This document shows, one piece after another, positions 1 to 11,309 of a stretch of 64,000 bases of DNA. The stretch's first letter is position 1. Each line of letters starts with the position of its first letter. The position numbers and the translations under genes were made by a program. The notes under the pieces are model-generated. The model saw only the letters and a program-made list of their open reading frames with translations. It was not told the origin of the DNA and made no database searches. Source of the stretch: Calamus simplicifolius (lineage: Eukaryota > Streptophyta > Magnoliopsida > Arecales > Arecaceae); NCBI GenBank assembly GCA_900491605.1, contig UESW01004423.1:1310121-1374120 (forward strand), in the 5' to 3' direction.

Positions 1-178
1 GAGAGGGGGTCTCGGGGGTTGTAAGAGAGCCTCCGTTCATATAGCCCGAGACCAAGAGGGGGGGGGCGGAGACACCGTTCATGGCCCGAGAGAAGGGGTT
101 TCGGGGGTTGTGAGAGAGCCTCCGTCAGTCGCCGTTATCGTTGTCGTTTATTCCGATGGTGTTGGATCAGCCATATCA
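1..178 (-). mobile_element. 3' LTR of the Tat element (U3 start only, cut by window)
   Basis: It matches the end of the LTR at 12094-12271, including the motif gagagagcctccgtcagtcg and the terminal gatcagccatatca. It differs by small indels and substitutions. It holds two to three units of the palindromic ccgagacc repeat. The rest of this LTR lies left of the window. Confidence 0.85.
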
Positions 179-194
179 GATGCTCTCTCACCCC
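179..194 (-). promoter_or_regulatory. Polypurine tract next to the 3' LTR
   Basis: Read on the minus strand, a purine-rich run ending in GAGAGAGCATC abuts the LTR start TGATATGG. The other Tat LTR at 27890 also has GCATC immediately before its TGAT, which supports the boundary. Confidence 0.55.
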
Positions 195-743
195 TAAGAC
201 GGAGTGGGCCCACCCTAGTAAGGCGAAAGGGGTGTCACCCCCTAAGTGGCTGATCCCGACCATCGCAAATCATCTCTGGACACGTGCCATGGGTGCTGCA
301 ACAATTTTATGCGGCGGTGTGGGGATGTGAAAAGGCGGCCAACACTGTCCATCCGATTTGCGGCGATCATCCTTGAAGCAGGGTTGATCCATCGGAATCT
401 GTGGAGAAAGTCGTGCCATCATTACCCATCATAGCGGCGACGTCAGGGTGTCCTACCATTAGCTGAAGCAAATCGTGTCCCGCACTCAGCGGTTTCCGAG
501 GCGGTCCATCCTATTGTGAGAGTCCATGTGGTGGACGAGGCACAGCAGGACGATTTGAAACTGAATAAAAGCCCGGGCGAAGGGTCGAAAGTGGCCATTC
601 TGTTCCTGTTGTCATCTTCTTCCTCTGCGCTTCCTTGATCCTCTCTCCCTGGTCCCCCCTGCAACCTGAGAGCCTGCGCGCGTACTTTCCTTCCCAGGTC
701 AGCCTTTTGCTCCTTCTAGGTTCCTTTGTTTCTTCCTCTCGCC
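195..743. other. Untranslated stretch between PPT and opposite-strand ORF
   Basis: About 550 bp of GC-balanced sequence. From about 600 it is rich in pyrimidines on the plus strand, as expected upstream of the plus-strand ORF that starts at 744. I see no convincing coding frame in it. Confidence 0.4.
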
Positions 744-1617
744 ATGAGTTCCCAGTCCTGGTCCGCGGAGGACGATTCAGAGAATCGTTCTTCGTCGGAG
801 AGGCCTCGAGCCTCTCCTTCTTCTCTCCTTCCCTTCTCCTCCCCTGAGTGGTCCTCCGATCCAGAGGACTGCGTCCCTCTGGCCCAGCGGAGGGTCACTG
901 GGGAGGCTCCCGTAGGGAGGCGTCCTGTGCGGCTGGTAGGGCTCCGTCGAGGGGCCACCAGTGGGGGCCAGCGCCTCCTCGAGAGTAGGGCGAATCCCCG
1001 GAAGGGGTTGCCTCCACAGGTAACAGGCCGGGATCTAGCAAACATCCGGGCCCGTTACCAAATCCCTCGGGAGATTGGGCTTTATCTTCCAATTCCCGAC
1101 GACCGGGTGATCTCTTCTCGACCCAGTCGAGTGGCTATCTACGAGATCTCCTTAAGGTAGGCCTCCCCTCCCGGTAGTGGCTATCTACGAGTCTAGCCTC
1201 CTACCCCCCTCTTTTTTTCGCAAGCCTCCTAGATTACTACTCCCTGACCCCTTCACAGTTGGTCCCAAACTCCCTTAGGGTTGTTAGCGCCTTTGTTGTT
1301 CTCTGCCACCATCTCCAAATCACACCTCGGGTTTCTCTTTTTCTTATTCTACGTTCTTCGGTCCCAAAAGGGTTGGTGGCTATTTCAGCCCTGACCCTGG
1401 CTGAGTCTTGAAACTCCTTCTTCTCCTCTATCAAGGGATGGAAATCCCGGTTCTTCTTTGCAAATCTTGACCAAGTCAAGGCCCGGTGGGGGGACCCCGA
1501 TCTCCAAGGTAATGTGAATTCCACCGTCCACCCCGGAGAAAAAGCCTTAGGGCGGCTATTGGCTACTGACATCCCTCGGTACACCCTGCTCTTAAGGAAG
1601 AGAACCTCCAGTCGGTA
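744..1617 (+). pseudogene. Opposite-strand ORF, N-terminal part with 'putative gypsy type transposon' domain
   Basis: The ATG at 744 opens a serine-rich leader. A segment containing RYQIPREIGLYLPIPDDR and AIYEISLR follows, and from about 1225 LLDYYSLTPSQLVPNSLR and GWKSRFFFANLD. This order of motifs matches the plant family called putative gypsy type transposon (Pfam Transposase_28), commonly carried antisense to pol in Tat elements. The family's function is unknown. The copy is broken. The frame is lost after 1158, where a short duplication of gtggctatctacgag occurs. An in-frame TGA lies at 1409-1411, where a Trp codon would fit, and the frame closes near 1617. Transcription would run opposite to gag-pol. 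Assignment is by motif recognition only. Confidence 0.65.
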
Positions 1618-1636
1618 GGTCTCATTTCCCACCACG

Positions 1637-1715
1637 GTAAGTCTCTTTTATACTTAGTCAAAGTCTTCCTGTATCGTCGTTCTCCTTTCTTTTTTTTTTT
1701 TTTTGTACCGACCCT
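1637..1715 (+). other. Possible intron in the opposite-strand ORF
   Basis: The sequence ggtaagtctc at about 1635 matches a plant 5' splice site. A long T tract from 1691 resembles a 3' splice-site pyrimidine run. A second similar pair (a gtaagt near 2302 and a T tract near 2345) follows. Inference only. Confidence 0.3.
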
Positions 1716-3064
1716 GACCAAAGTTGTACACCATGAAGGTCCCCACCTAGAAACTCCTGAAGGCCGTCGCCAAGAAGAGGGCCCGGGAAGGACCAAGCGA
1801 AGATCAGCGAGCACCGGCTACAAAACGCTCGACGGTGCAGGTGCCCGAGCCACTGGTACCGCAAGAGCCCCTAGTCGCCCCGGAGATTGACCTCACAGCC
1901 GACACCGCGCCAGAAAGGGCGGTAACCGAGGGGGTACCAACAGAGGAGCCGGCTGCGGAGGAGCCGGTGGTAGCAAGGAGCCAGCGGTGGTGGAGGAGCT
2001 CTTAGCACCCAGCGGACCGACCCTCCCTGGGGCAGCCAGGAGCTGGGGTGAGGGGCCGTCAGGGGCAGCAAGCCCACCCCCCGAGCAGACGCTAATGAGT
2101 AGCCCGCGCACCGAGTCTGGTAACGTCGAGGCTGCCGAAGGGAATGGAGCCAGACCGGGGCCACCTCGAGACTCCATTCTGAACAACGGGCACTGGGCAG
2201 AGCGGGTCCTTTCGCCAGTCTTCATGCTTGAGGTCCTAGAGGAGCTCAGTCACTTGAAGGCGGCTACGTTCTACCGAGAGTCCTACGCGGCCCTCGTCAG
2301 AGTAAGTTGTCCAACCCTTTGCCTCTGCATTTCTCTTTTTCTTCTATTTTTTTTTAAACATGGAGACTACACGCAGCTTGCAAACTCCCTAAGGGCTACC
2401 AGGGAGGTCATCCATGGAGGGAAGGCCCTTCTGCGGGAGGCCCAAAAGGGCCAAGGATGCTCGTCACCGTGCGAAGGCGGCCGAGGGGGCCCTGGAGTCG
2501 ACCAAAACCGCTTGGGCCAACGAGGTGAGGGCTTGTGAGAGCCGAGCGGAGGCAGAGGCCAACCGCTTGCGGGCGGCGCTCCGCCAGATGACCGACGCCG
2601 AAAACACCGTCGCAGCCAGAGATCTGCACATCTCTAAGCTGACCTCTGCCATCCAAGCAACCGAGAGTCGGGCAACTAAGGCTAAGGAGAGGGCAAGGGC
2701 GGTGGAGGAGAGGGTAACAACGATAGAGGAAAGGGATGATAAAGCCGAGGAGGAGGCACGTCGCGCCCAGGAGGCCGAGAGGGCAACAGCGGCAGCTCTC
2801 GCCGCAGAGGAGGGAGTTCGGGCTGCCGAGGTGGAAGCAGCCGTCACGGCCAGGACCGCCAGGGTTATAGAAGAATTCAAGGCGTCCGAGTGCTTTATAG
2901 ACGAGCTGGCAGAAGCTTCGGCGGGGGCATTCTTCCAAGGGTTCCAGCATGGGAAGGAGAAAGTCACTCGGGACTTAAACTTTCCTCAAACCCTCGAGGT
3001 CGAACCGGAGCGTCTCTCGGAGCTGGCCTCATCCGATGACGAGCCCGCAACGGCTGAACCGTGA
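1716..3064 (+). pseudogene. Opposite-strand ORF, C-terminal coiled-coil part
   Basis: After a Pro/Ala/Glu-rich linker (about 1760-2290), an open frame of 216 codons runs from 2414 to the stop at 3062-3064. It is dominated by Ala, Glu, Arg and Lys with heptad-like spacing, so a long coiled coil is likely. It ends in an acidic tail after a motif with FFQGFQHGKEK. Coiled-coil C-termini downstream of the Transposase_28 domain are usual in these Tat-borne proteins. The linker and the coiled coil are in different frames unless the intron-like segment at about 2301-2362 is removed. Several long minus-strand frames over this stretch are mirror effects of the GC-rich composition and are not annotated. 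Confidence 0.55.
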
Positions 3065-3394
3065 GCCTCCGCTTGTATTTTATTCTTGTAAGTCCGACTA
3101 GGTCGGCGCTTTTGTAATCACTTTAAATTAATGAAATATCACTTTCCCTCAAGATGAATTGTCTTTGTACATTTACAATCTCTACCCCAAATTCCTTGGT
3201 TAATGGTGTGCGACCTCTCGGGGCTTCATCAACGTCGTGGGGTATCCTTTAATTCTTTTCTCAAATCGCTGACTTGGCTAGAGAGGACCGAACCTTAGGG
3301 CCAGAAGGATGGGCTTCCAGGGGTTAAGGCATTGGACTCAGGAGGTCAAGGCTGACGGGCTCCTGAGGACTGATGATGCTCCGCTTTACCGAAG
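3065..3394. other. Spacer between opposite-strand ORF and tandem array
   Basis: AT-richer stretch after the stop codon, containing ttaaattaatgaaatatc near 3123, a possible 3'-end region for the plus-strand ORF. No coding frame is convincing. Confidence 0.4.
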
Positions 3395-5040
3395 GTATGC
3401 CGGGCTTTATGCTTGGCTGGCCCAGGGCCTTAAGTGCCAACGGGAGTCAGGCTTTGTGCCTGGCTGGCCCAGGGCTTTAAGTGCCGATGGGAGTCGGGCT
3501 TTAAGTGCCGACGGGGGTCGGCTTTGTGCTTGGCTGGCCCAGGGCTTTAAGTGCCGACGGGAGTCGGCTTGTGCCTAGCGGCCAAGGGCTTATGTGCCGA
3601 GCCTGGCTGGCCTAGGGCTTTAGGTGTCGATGGGAGTCGGGCTTTGTGCCTAGCTGGCCAAGGGCTTTAGGTGCCGACGGGAGTCGGGCTTTAAGTGCCG
3701 ACGGGGGTCAGGCTTTGTGCATGGCTGGCCCAGGGCTTTAAGTATCGCCGGGAGTCAGACTTTAAGTACCGACGGGGGTCGGGCTTTGTGCCTGGCTGGC
3801 CCAGGGCTTTAAGTGCCGAGGGGTCGGCTTTGTGCCTGGCTGGCCCAGGGCTTTAAGTGCCGACGGGTCAGGCTTTGTGCCTGGCTGGCCCAGGGCTTTA
3901 AGTGCCGAGGGAGTCAGGCTTTGTGCCTGGCTGGCCAGGGCTTAAGTGCCGACGGGGGTCAGGCTTTGTGCCTGGCTGGCCCAAGGCTTTAGGTGTGTCG
4001 AGCTTTGTGCCTGACCGGCCCAGGGCTTTAAGTGCCGATGGGAGTCGGGCTTTAAGTGCCGATGGGGGTCGGCTTTGTGCCTGGCTGGCCCAGGGCTTTA
4101 AGTGCCGACGGGAGTTGGGCTTTATGTGCCGACGGGGGTCGGGCTTTGTGCTTAGCTGGCCCAGGGCTTTAAGTACCAACGGGGCTTTGTGCCTGGCTGG
4201 CCCAGGCTTTAAGTGCCGACGGGAGTCAGGCTTTGTGCTGGCTGGCCCAGGGCTTTAAGTGCCGATGGGAGTTGGGCTTTGTGCCTGGCTGGCCCAGGGC
4301 TTTAGTGTCGATGGGAGTCAGGCTTTAAGTGCCGAGGGGTCGGGCTTTGTGCCTGGGTGGCCCAGGGCTTTAAGTGCCGACGGGGTTGGGCTTTGTGCCT
4401 GGCTGGCCCAGGGCTTTAAGTGCCGATGGGAGTGCTGCCGACGAGGGTCGGGCTTTGTGCCTGGCTGGCCCAGGGCTTTAAGTGCCGACGGAGTCGGGCT
4501 TTAAGTGCCGACGGGGGTCATGCTTTGTGTCTGGCTGGCCTAGGGCTTTAAGTGCCGACGGGGGTCGGGCTTTAAGTGTCCACGGGGGTCGGGCTTTGTG
4601 GCTGGCCCAGGGCTTTAAGTGCCGACGGCTTTGTGCCTGGCTGGCCCAGGGCTTAAAGTGCCGACGGGGGTCGGGCTTTGTGCCTGGCTGCCCAGGGCTT
4701 TAGTGCCGATGGGAGTCGGGCTTTGTGCCTGGCTGGCCCAGGGCTTTAGGTGTCAACGGGAGTCGGGCTTTGTGCCTGGCTGGCCCAGGGCTTTAAGTGC
4801 CGAGCTTTGTGCCTGGCTGGCCCAGGGCTTTAAGTGCCGACGGGAGTCGGGCTTTGTGCCTGGCTGGCCCAAGGCTTTAGTGCCCAGGAGTCGGGCTTTG
4901 TGCCTGGCTGGCCCAGGGCTTAAGTGCCGATGGGGGTCGGGCTTTGGCTGGCCCAGGGCTTTAAGTGCCGACGGGGTTGGGCTTTGTGCCTGGCTGGCCC
5001 AGGGCTTAAGTGCCGACAGGGTCGGGCTTGAGCTGAGAGC
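3395..5040. repeat. Tandem array, 44-47 bp unit with 22-24 bp half unit
   Basis: About 35 degenerate copies of a unit containing ggctttgtgcctggctgg and cagggctttaagtgccgac. Extra half units (ggctttaagtgccgacgggg) are interspersed, so spacing alternates. Successive units at 3782, 3826, 3871 and 3917 give steps of 44, 45 and 46 bp. The array lies between the integrase end and the opposite-strand ORF, the position where Retand-type elements carry amplified repeats. The repetitive frames in it (for example 3902-4258 plus) are a by-product of unit lengths near a multiple of three and are not genes. Confidence 0.9.
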
Positions 5041-5180
5041 CGATGGTACATCGCTCTGCCAGTGGTACACTGGGCTTTGTGAAAAAAATTGAGAGACTAG
5101 AATTTAAGTTCATTGATGAGAAGTGAAAGGTGAAAACCCACAAATATACTAGCACGTATTTAATGCCAAAAAGAAATGTA

Positions 5181-6208
5181 CTACTGATAGTATGAGAGGT
5201 TATCGGCGTTCCACGTCCGGGGAGCGGCCTCCCATCCAGCTCTTCGATCTTGTATGGCCCGTGACGGAGTGTCTCGGCGATCCGGTAGGGCCCCTCCCAA
5301 TTCGGAGCTAGCTTGCCCCCTTCCGTCGGCTTTGAGACTTCGGCCGTCGAAGGACCAAGTCTCCCGGTAAGAAAGTCCTGAGACGCACACGGGCGTTGTA
5401 GTACCTGGCAGCTCATTGTCGGTAGACCGCCATCCGCAGCCGCGCTCGGTTTCGCACCTCCTCCACCAGGTTGAGGTCGGCCCGCAGCCGGTCCGAGTTG
5501 TCTTCCTCATTATATGACTCCACCCGAGGACTCGGGGAGCCTATCTCTACCGGGAAGACAGCCTCGGACCCAAAGACCAGGCTGAACGGAGTTTCTCCGG
5601 TGGGGGCTCGCGGCGTCGTATGGTAGGCCCATAGTACATTGTGGAGCTCCTCTACCCAGCGCCCCTTGCAATCATCTAGTCGGGCTCTTAGTCCTTGGAG
5701 AATGATGCGATTGGTCACCTCAGCCGCTCCATTGGTCTGGGGGTGTCGACGGAAGTGAATCTCTGGTGGATGCCGAGTTCGGTGCAGAACTCTAAAGGGC
5801 GCGTTATCGAACTGCCGACCGTTGTCGGTGACCAGAGTATGGGGTAGCCCGAACCGACATATGATAGACTTCCAAAAGAAGGATCTCACCTTGCTTTCAG
5901 TGATTTTAGCAAGGGCTTCGGCTTCAATCCATTTGGTGAAGTGATCGATGGCCACCAGGAGGAACTTGCGCTGTCCGGAGGCCGGGGGGATGGTCCCAAG
6001 ATATCCATACCCCACTGGCGAAGGGCCAAGGTGCCACCAAGGGAGTCAGCTGAGACGTCGGCCATCGCTGAATATTGGCATGGCGCTGGCAGCTATCACA
6101 CTTCTTAACAAGCTCGGCCGCGTCCTTCATGGTCAGCCAGTAGTACCCTATCGTAGGGCCTTGTGAGCTAGGGCTCTGCCCCCAGATGACTCCCGCAGAT
6201 GCCTTCAT
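5181..6208 (-). pseudogene. Integrase of the Tat element
   Basis: On the minus strand, the zinc-binding region appears first (KKCDSCQRHANIQ, about 6110). The catalytic core follows: AIDHFTKWIEAEAL, then VTDNGRQFD, then TNGAAEVTNRI with the third acidic residue. The C-terminal domain contains APNWEGPYRI near 5290. The order and spacing fit a Ty3/gypsy integrase, which joins the DNA copy to the genome. Breaks: the zinc-binding and core parts are in different frames near 6010, and the core and C-terminal parts separate near 5413. No chromodomain is visible, as expected for a Tat element. Confidence 0.8.
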
Positions 6209-6365
6209 GGATTTCCCGCAAGATGTAGTCTGCCTCCGCTGGCCCTATGCACTTGAGGACCGGGTATGAAAATGACCTTCGATAGAGCCTCCGTCCATTA
6301 TCAGGAACCTTGGGGCCCGCCGCTTGAGCAGTCTAGCCTCGGGGTCCTCAGGGAGGGTGTCGTCG

Positions 6366-6930
6366 TCAAATATCATACATAGGCATCCATCCAAGAGGGC
6401 CCTTGCGCAACCGGCAATGCCTCTCCGCAGCTTCAATGCTTGGGGTCTGCAAGTGCTCCACATACGTTCTTCCCAGTGTCTCATCGACCGAGGTGGCCAA
6501 ACGGGACAGCGCATCGGCCCTGGCGTTCTCCGCTCGGGGAATGTAGCTGACACGAAAGTAAGAGAACCGAGAGGCTTGGAGCTGCACCTTACTCAAGTAA
6601 CGGGACATGGTTGGGTCTCTGGCTTCGTATTCTCCAGCAACTTGCCCAGAAATAAGCTGGGAGTCCGTGAAGGCTCTCAGACGCCCTGCACCGAGCTCCT
6701 CAGCCAGCCTCATCCCGCCAATAGGGCCTCATATTCTGCTTGGTTATTAGTGGCCGAGAACTGGAACCGAAGGGCATACTCCACCACCTCCCCTCGGGGC
6801 TCGCAAGGATGAGCCCGGCTCCGCTTCCCTGAGAATTGGCTGCTTCATCCACGTGCAAGATCCAGTCATCCTTCTCCACCTCCTCGGCTGAGGAGGCCAT
6901 ACATCCTCCGGACGTGATTCCTCCATACAT
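6366..6930 (-). pseudogene. Second (archaeal-type) RNase H of the Tat element
   Basis: It follows the normal RNase H and precedes integrase. Visible parts are DWILHVDEAANSQGSGAGL (about 6840-6870), with the first acidic residue in HVDEAA, and then, in another frame, LRAFTDSQLISGQVAGEYEA and PRAENARADALSRLAT, with the TDSQL acidic residue and the RADALS motif. A second RNase H of this type is a hallmark of Tat/Ogre-type gypsy elements. A frameshift near 6705 splits it, so it is inactive here. Confidence 0.75.
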
Positions 6931-8109
6931 TCTTAATCCAAGTACACTCGACCAAGAAATCAGCCAACACCTGAGACTTCATGGCTGACCTTGGCCGAAT
7001 AGATAGGTCAAACTCACTTAGTTTGATGGCCCATTTGGCCAGCCGATCGGAGGTGTCAGGACGGGACAAGATGGCCCGAAGAGGCTGGTCCGTGAGCACC
7101 ACGATGGGATGAGCCTGAAAGTAGGGTCGGAAGCGTTGGGCAGAGACCACCAGGGCAAAAATGATCTTCTCAGTTCTAGTGTATCTTGTCTCAGCATCAT
7201 GAAGTACCTTGCTGGTATAGTAGACCGGCCTCTGCACCCCGTCGGCCTCCACACGTACGAGCACAGAACTGACGGCCTCTGGGGAGGCTGCGAGGTATAG
7301 GAAGAGCTCCTCCCCACCCTCTGGCTTGGATAATAGCGGGGGAGTGGATAGAAATGCTTCAATTCTTCAAAGGCATCCTGACACTCCTTTGTCCACTCGA
7401 AGCCGCTGACCTTGTGCAGCGCCTTGAAGAAGGGCAGGCACCTTTCTGCCGATCTCGACATGGACTCAAGGCGCCACCCTCCCGGTTAGGCATTGCACCT
7501 CCTTCTTATTAGCTGGGGGCCTCATATCCAAGATAGCCCGGATCTTGTCAGGATTGGCCTCAATCCCCCGCTGGGTTACCATAAAGCCCAGGAACTTGCC
7601 TGCCGCCACCCCAAAGGCACACTTGCGGGGATTCAGCCTCATTTTGTACCGGCAGGTTGTTGAAGGTCTCTGCAAGGTCGGTGACGTGATCAGCATTGGT
7701 GCTCTTGGTTAGCATATCGTCCACGTACACCTCCATGTTATGCCCGATCTGTCCTCAAAGACCTTATTCATCAACCTCTGATAGGTAGCTCCGCATTCTT
7801 CAACCCAAACGGCATTACCTTGTAACAATAGAGCCCTTTTTCAGTGACAAAGGAGGTGGCTTCTTCATCAGCCGGGTTCATCCTGATCTGGTTGTACCCC
7901 GAAAAGCATCCATGAAGCTAAGAGTTTCATGCCCGGACATGGCATCCACTAGAGTCAATCCGGGGTAGTGGAAAGCTGTCCTTGGGGCATGTCTTATTGA
8001 GATCAGTGAAGTCCACACACATCCTCCAACTCCCACTGGCCTTGCGAACCATTACGACATTCGCCAGCCAGTCAGGGTAGTGTACCTCACGTATGTGACC
8101 GGCTACCAA
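6931..8109 (-). pseudogene. Reverse transcriptase and first RNase H of the Tat element
   Basis: Minus-strand fragments give reverse transcriptase: WLANVVMVRKASGSWRMCVD near 8040, the catalytic YVDD encoded at 7716-7727, and FGVAAGKFLGFMVTQRGIEA near 7600. The connection and RNase H follow: GFEWTKECQDAFEELK near 7390 and PVYYTSKVLHDAETRYT near 7200. The catalytic YVDD is intact, but at least four frame changes (near 7925, 7700, 7465 and 7265) break the protein. Role in an intact element: copying element RNA into DNA and removing the RNA strand. Confidence 0.8.
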
Positions 8110-8171
8110 TAGCTTTGCACCTCCTCATCCACGCCTTTTGCCTGTCAGGGGAGAAACTCTTCTTCTTCTGC

Positions 8172-8897
8172 CTAATGGGACCGACACTCCAGCCTAATGT
8201 TGAGCTGGTGGGTGATCACTTCCTCCGGAATGCCTGGCATGTCGGATGCCGACCAGGTGAAGACATCTGCGTTAGCCCGTAGGAAAGTGAGGAGCTGGTC
8301 ACGGGCCTCCTCTGGGAGTAGGGCTCCAATTTGGATTGTCTTTGTGGGTCTTCTCGAGAGGGAAAGCAAGCAGGCGCTCGGCCGGCTTCCTCTTCTCTCC
8401 AGGTCCCGGGGGTCCTCTATCTCCGATGTAGGCACAGGCGCCGCCTCCTGCGGACTAGGGGCCGTATGATAGCAAAGTGGGAGCAGGTTCTGCTCCCCCC
8501 ACATCTCCCCGACTCCCTCCCGGGTAGGGAACCTTACAAGGAGTCGCTTAGTGGATATGACAGCGTCCAAAAGATTGAGCCCAGGTCTCCCGAGGATTGC
8601 GTTATAGGCGAGGGGCACCCGTACCACCAGGAAATTCATGAGGATGGTGCTCTGGCATGGGGTCGTGCCAGCCGTGACAGGAAGAGTGACCTCCCCCTCG
8701 ACCTTCACGGAATCCCCAGTGAACCCCATCAGGGGCGTGGCGACGGGTCGGAGCAGGTCGGGCGACAGGTTCATGCGAACAAAAGCATCATAATTCAAAA
8801 CATCCACTGAGCTTCCGCTATCAACCAGAATTTTTTTTACATGATGCTTAGCGATCGTCATGGTCACGACAATGCTATCATCATTTTTATTCACCAC
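8172..8897 (-). pseudogene. Aspartic protease of the Tat element
   Basis: A 241-codon open frame. The active-site triad lies in KKILVDSGSSVDVLNYDAF, with a flap-like stretch after it and AILGRPGLNLLDAV as the conserved second motif. This is the retropepsin that releases gag and pol products. The C-terminal part runs towards reverse transcriptase with VITHQLNIRLECRSH, after which the frame shifts. It is the best preserved pol domain of this copy. Confidence 0.8.
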
Positions 8898-9123
8898 CCT
8901 CTAAGTCCTCCTTAAAGAAAGGAATTACAGGATCTAACTCCCCCCCCTCTCTGCCTCTTAGGAGGGCCACCTGCTCCCCAGGAAATCATCGCCACCGTCT
9001 TCTCAGTTGGAGCGTTGTCGATCATCGGCGGCGGAGGCGCTGACGGGCCAGGAGTATCCGGGTTGTTCTTCCGAACAAACTTCCCCAGATGGCCACGCTG
9101 GATAAGATCCTCTATCGCCTTCT

Positions 9124-10291
9124 TCAGCTGGCGACAGTCGTCGGTGTCGTGGCCATGGTCCCGGTGGTACCGGCAGTAGAGGTTCTTATTGCGGGGATCT
9201 TTGGGTTCATCAAAGGTGGGCGCTGAAGATAGGTCTCACCCTCAATCTCGAGCAGGATGTGCGATATAGGGGCGAGCAGTGGAGTGTAGGGTCCATCTCT
9301 CTGTGCAGGAGCTCGGGGACGATTGTCTGGTCGGCGGGGAGGTTCAGGTTTCGGGTCGAACTTCAATAGGCTCAGGGTGGGCCGGCTTCTTGAGGGCCTC
9401 CCACTTGCCTCGCTGGGAGGAATCAGCCTCGTCGGCGCGGATATACTTCTGGGCCCGGGTCAAAAGTTCGGCGTAAGAACCGGGCAGCTTTTTATCCAGG
9501 GAGTATGCAAAGCGGGACGGACGGAGCCCTCGCTTCAGGGCCAAAGTGGCCACTGAATCCTCAAGGTTGTAAACCTCCAGAGCCGCCTCCTTGAACCGAG
9601 CAACATAGTCCCGCAAAGGCTCGCCGCTCTTCTGCTGGACAGTGAAGAGGCTGTCAGCTACTCTTGGGATCTTGCGGCAGGCATCAAAGTGGGCCAAAAA
9701 GGCTCTTTCCAATTGACGGAAGGAATCGATACTCCGCGGCGGCAGGAGAGTACCAGGCTCGGGCAGCCTTCTTCAGGGTGGCAGGGAAGGCGATGCACAT
9801 GAGCGAATCGGTGGCCCCCTGGACCTGCATGAGTACCTTGTAGCTTTCTAGGTGGTCCAGGGGATCTGTAGTCCTGTCATAAGGATCCAGCTGGGGGAGG
9901 CCGAACCGGGTGGAGATGGGCTCTTCCATGATGCGGTGAGATAGCGGAGGCCGGCTGTCATAATCCATCTCAGGCAGGTGGGTGATCCGGCGGCTGAGTT
10001 CCTCCAACCGCTAGTTGTACTCGTTGAGTCGACGCTCGGCCCGACGGCTATCCGGCCATCAAAGGAACCTTCCCCCAAGGATTCTGAAGACGGGGGAAAG
10101 TGACGGCGATGTCTGCGAGGGCGCTCCACCTCCTTCCCATGTTGTCGCCTGGGGGAAACACTGGCGTGGCGAGAAGGTGATCGGGGTCTCTTGGAGGCCT
10201 CTCGGTGATAAGGCTTGGGCGAGGCATGATGGTGGTGAGCTTCCGGTACTAGCGACCTCCTTTGGAAAGAATGCTGGCTGGGTTGCACCAT
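9124..10291 (-). pseudogene. Gag of the Tat element
   Basis: Three overlapping minus-strand pieces. The Arg/Ser/Pro-rich N-terminal region is at about 10000-10291. The conserved core has PLDHLESYKVLMQVQGATD and AFPATLKKAARAWY (about 9750-9880). In a second frame come ERAFLAHFDACRK, VADSLFTVQQKSGEPLRDYV and ALKRGLRPSRFAYSL (9400-9712). The core is the retrotransposon gag family that assembles the particle. A one-base loss near 9735 separates the core from its continuation. The zinc-knuckle region downstream, near 9150, appears as a Tat-type His/Cys segment in yet another frame. Confidence 0.75.
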
Positions 10292-10649
10292 GCCCAGAAC
10301 CGATGGAAATGGCTCCGGCTACCGCTGGGCCGCCTGCTGATACTACAGGCCTTGGACCGCCGCGCCAAGGATTGGACTTGCGTGGCTAGAGCGGCAAACC
10401 GGTCTTCCTGGGGCTGATGGGGAGGAGGTGCAGGAACGTCGACCGAAGGAGCGGGAGGTCAGCCTCCTGAGGATGCAGCGATGTCGAGACGCCGGCTGGG
10501 AGAGCTGAGGGGGCGACTTCCAGTGGATCAGCCCTTGGCGCCCCCCAGTGCAACTGACAGAGCCCCCTTTCACACGGGTTGTCACCATGACTCGAGCTTG
10601 AAGAGAGAGGAGTTGCAGATTGCTGGTTTGATGTCTATCTCTTTCTCAC

Positions 10650-10671
10650 CCCCCTTCCTGGCGCGCCAATC
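10650..10671 (-). promoter_or_regulatory. Primer binding site region
   Basis: Immediately inside the 5' LTR. Read on the minus strand, the LTR ends in GTCATCA and, after GA, TTGGCGCGCCAGGAAGGGG follows. A TGGCGC start is typical of tRNA-primed gypsy elements. The exact tRNA was not identified. Confidence 0.55.
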
Positions 10672-10912
10672 TGATGACGCCAAGTCACTTCCTTCAAGCG
10701 CCGGGGAAACGGACGTCCTCCTCGTCGGACTCCTACAAGAAAAGTCCCCGGAGATCGGAAGCTCCGTGGGGACCCTCCGACGCTCAAGTCAGTCACTTGG
10801 GAACAGATGAGAACTGTCTAGCCGAAGGGAGCTAAACAGTTAGGGCTTAACTAGTGGAAAGAGCTAGAAAAACCAGTGTTCCAGTCCCCCTGCCTATGGC
10901 ATGGGCGCATGC

Positions 10913-10918
10913 TTTATA
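10913..10918 (-). promoter_or_regulatory. TATA box of the Tat 5' LTR
   Basis: The minus strand reads GGTATAAAGCATGC. It sits about 1350 bp into the LTR, leaving about 240 bp of R/U5 downstream. Position and sequence fit a pol II promoter for the element RNA. Inference. Confidence 0.5.
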
Positions 10919-11309
10919 CCTGTTCGAAGATCCCCCTTCTGTTCCCGATGATTGCTGACTTCCAGGAGCCCAGTTCAATAACGGACAAAATACGAGGCTG
11001 ACAATGATAGATCGTATCGTCACAGTACATGTTGGAGGTGTCTCGCATCATTGGTCAGCATAGCCTCACAGGTGTCCTGCATTTGGGGTTATATCAGGCG
11101 TGCGCCACCGCTGGATGTGACCGTGCACAGTAGCGGGCAGGTGGTGGACCGCACGCTGCAACGGGGTATGGTCGCGCACAGTGATAGACATACAACGGTC
11201 CATACGTCGTTATGAGGCATGGTTACACCCTGCTATAGATGTGCGGCGGATCGCATGGGCCTGCCAGGTGGCCCAGAGCGGGCCAGATTGTACGCCGGGG
11301 GTCGAAGTA

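Noticed and set aside
2408..2967. Two minus-strand frames of 167-180 codons
   Set aside because: They mirror the plus-strand coiled-coil ORF in GC-rich DNA and show no motif.
3395..5070. Long repetitive plus and minus frames (for example 3902-4258, 4619-5092, 4753-5070)
   Set aside because: They are produced by the tandem array; frames on both strands are open because unit length is near a multiple of three. The peptides match no protein type.
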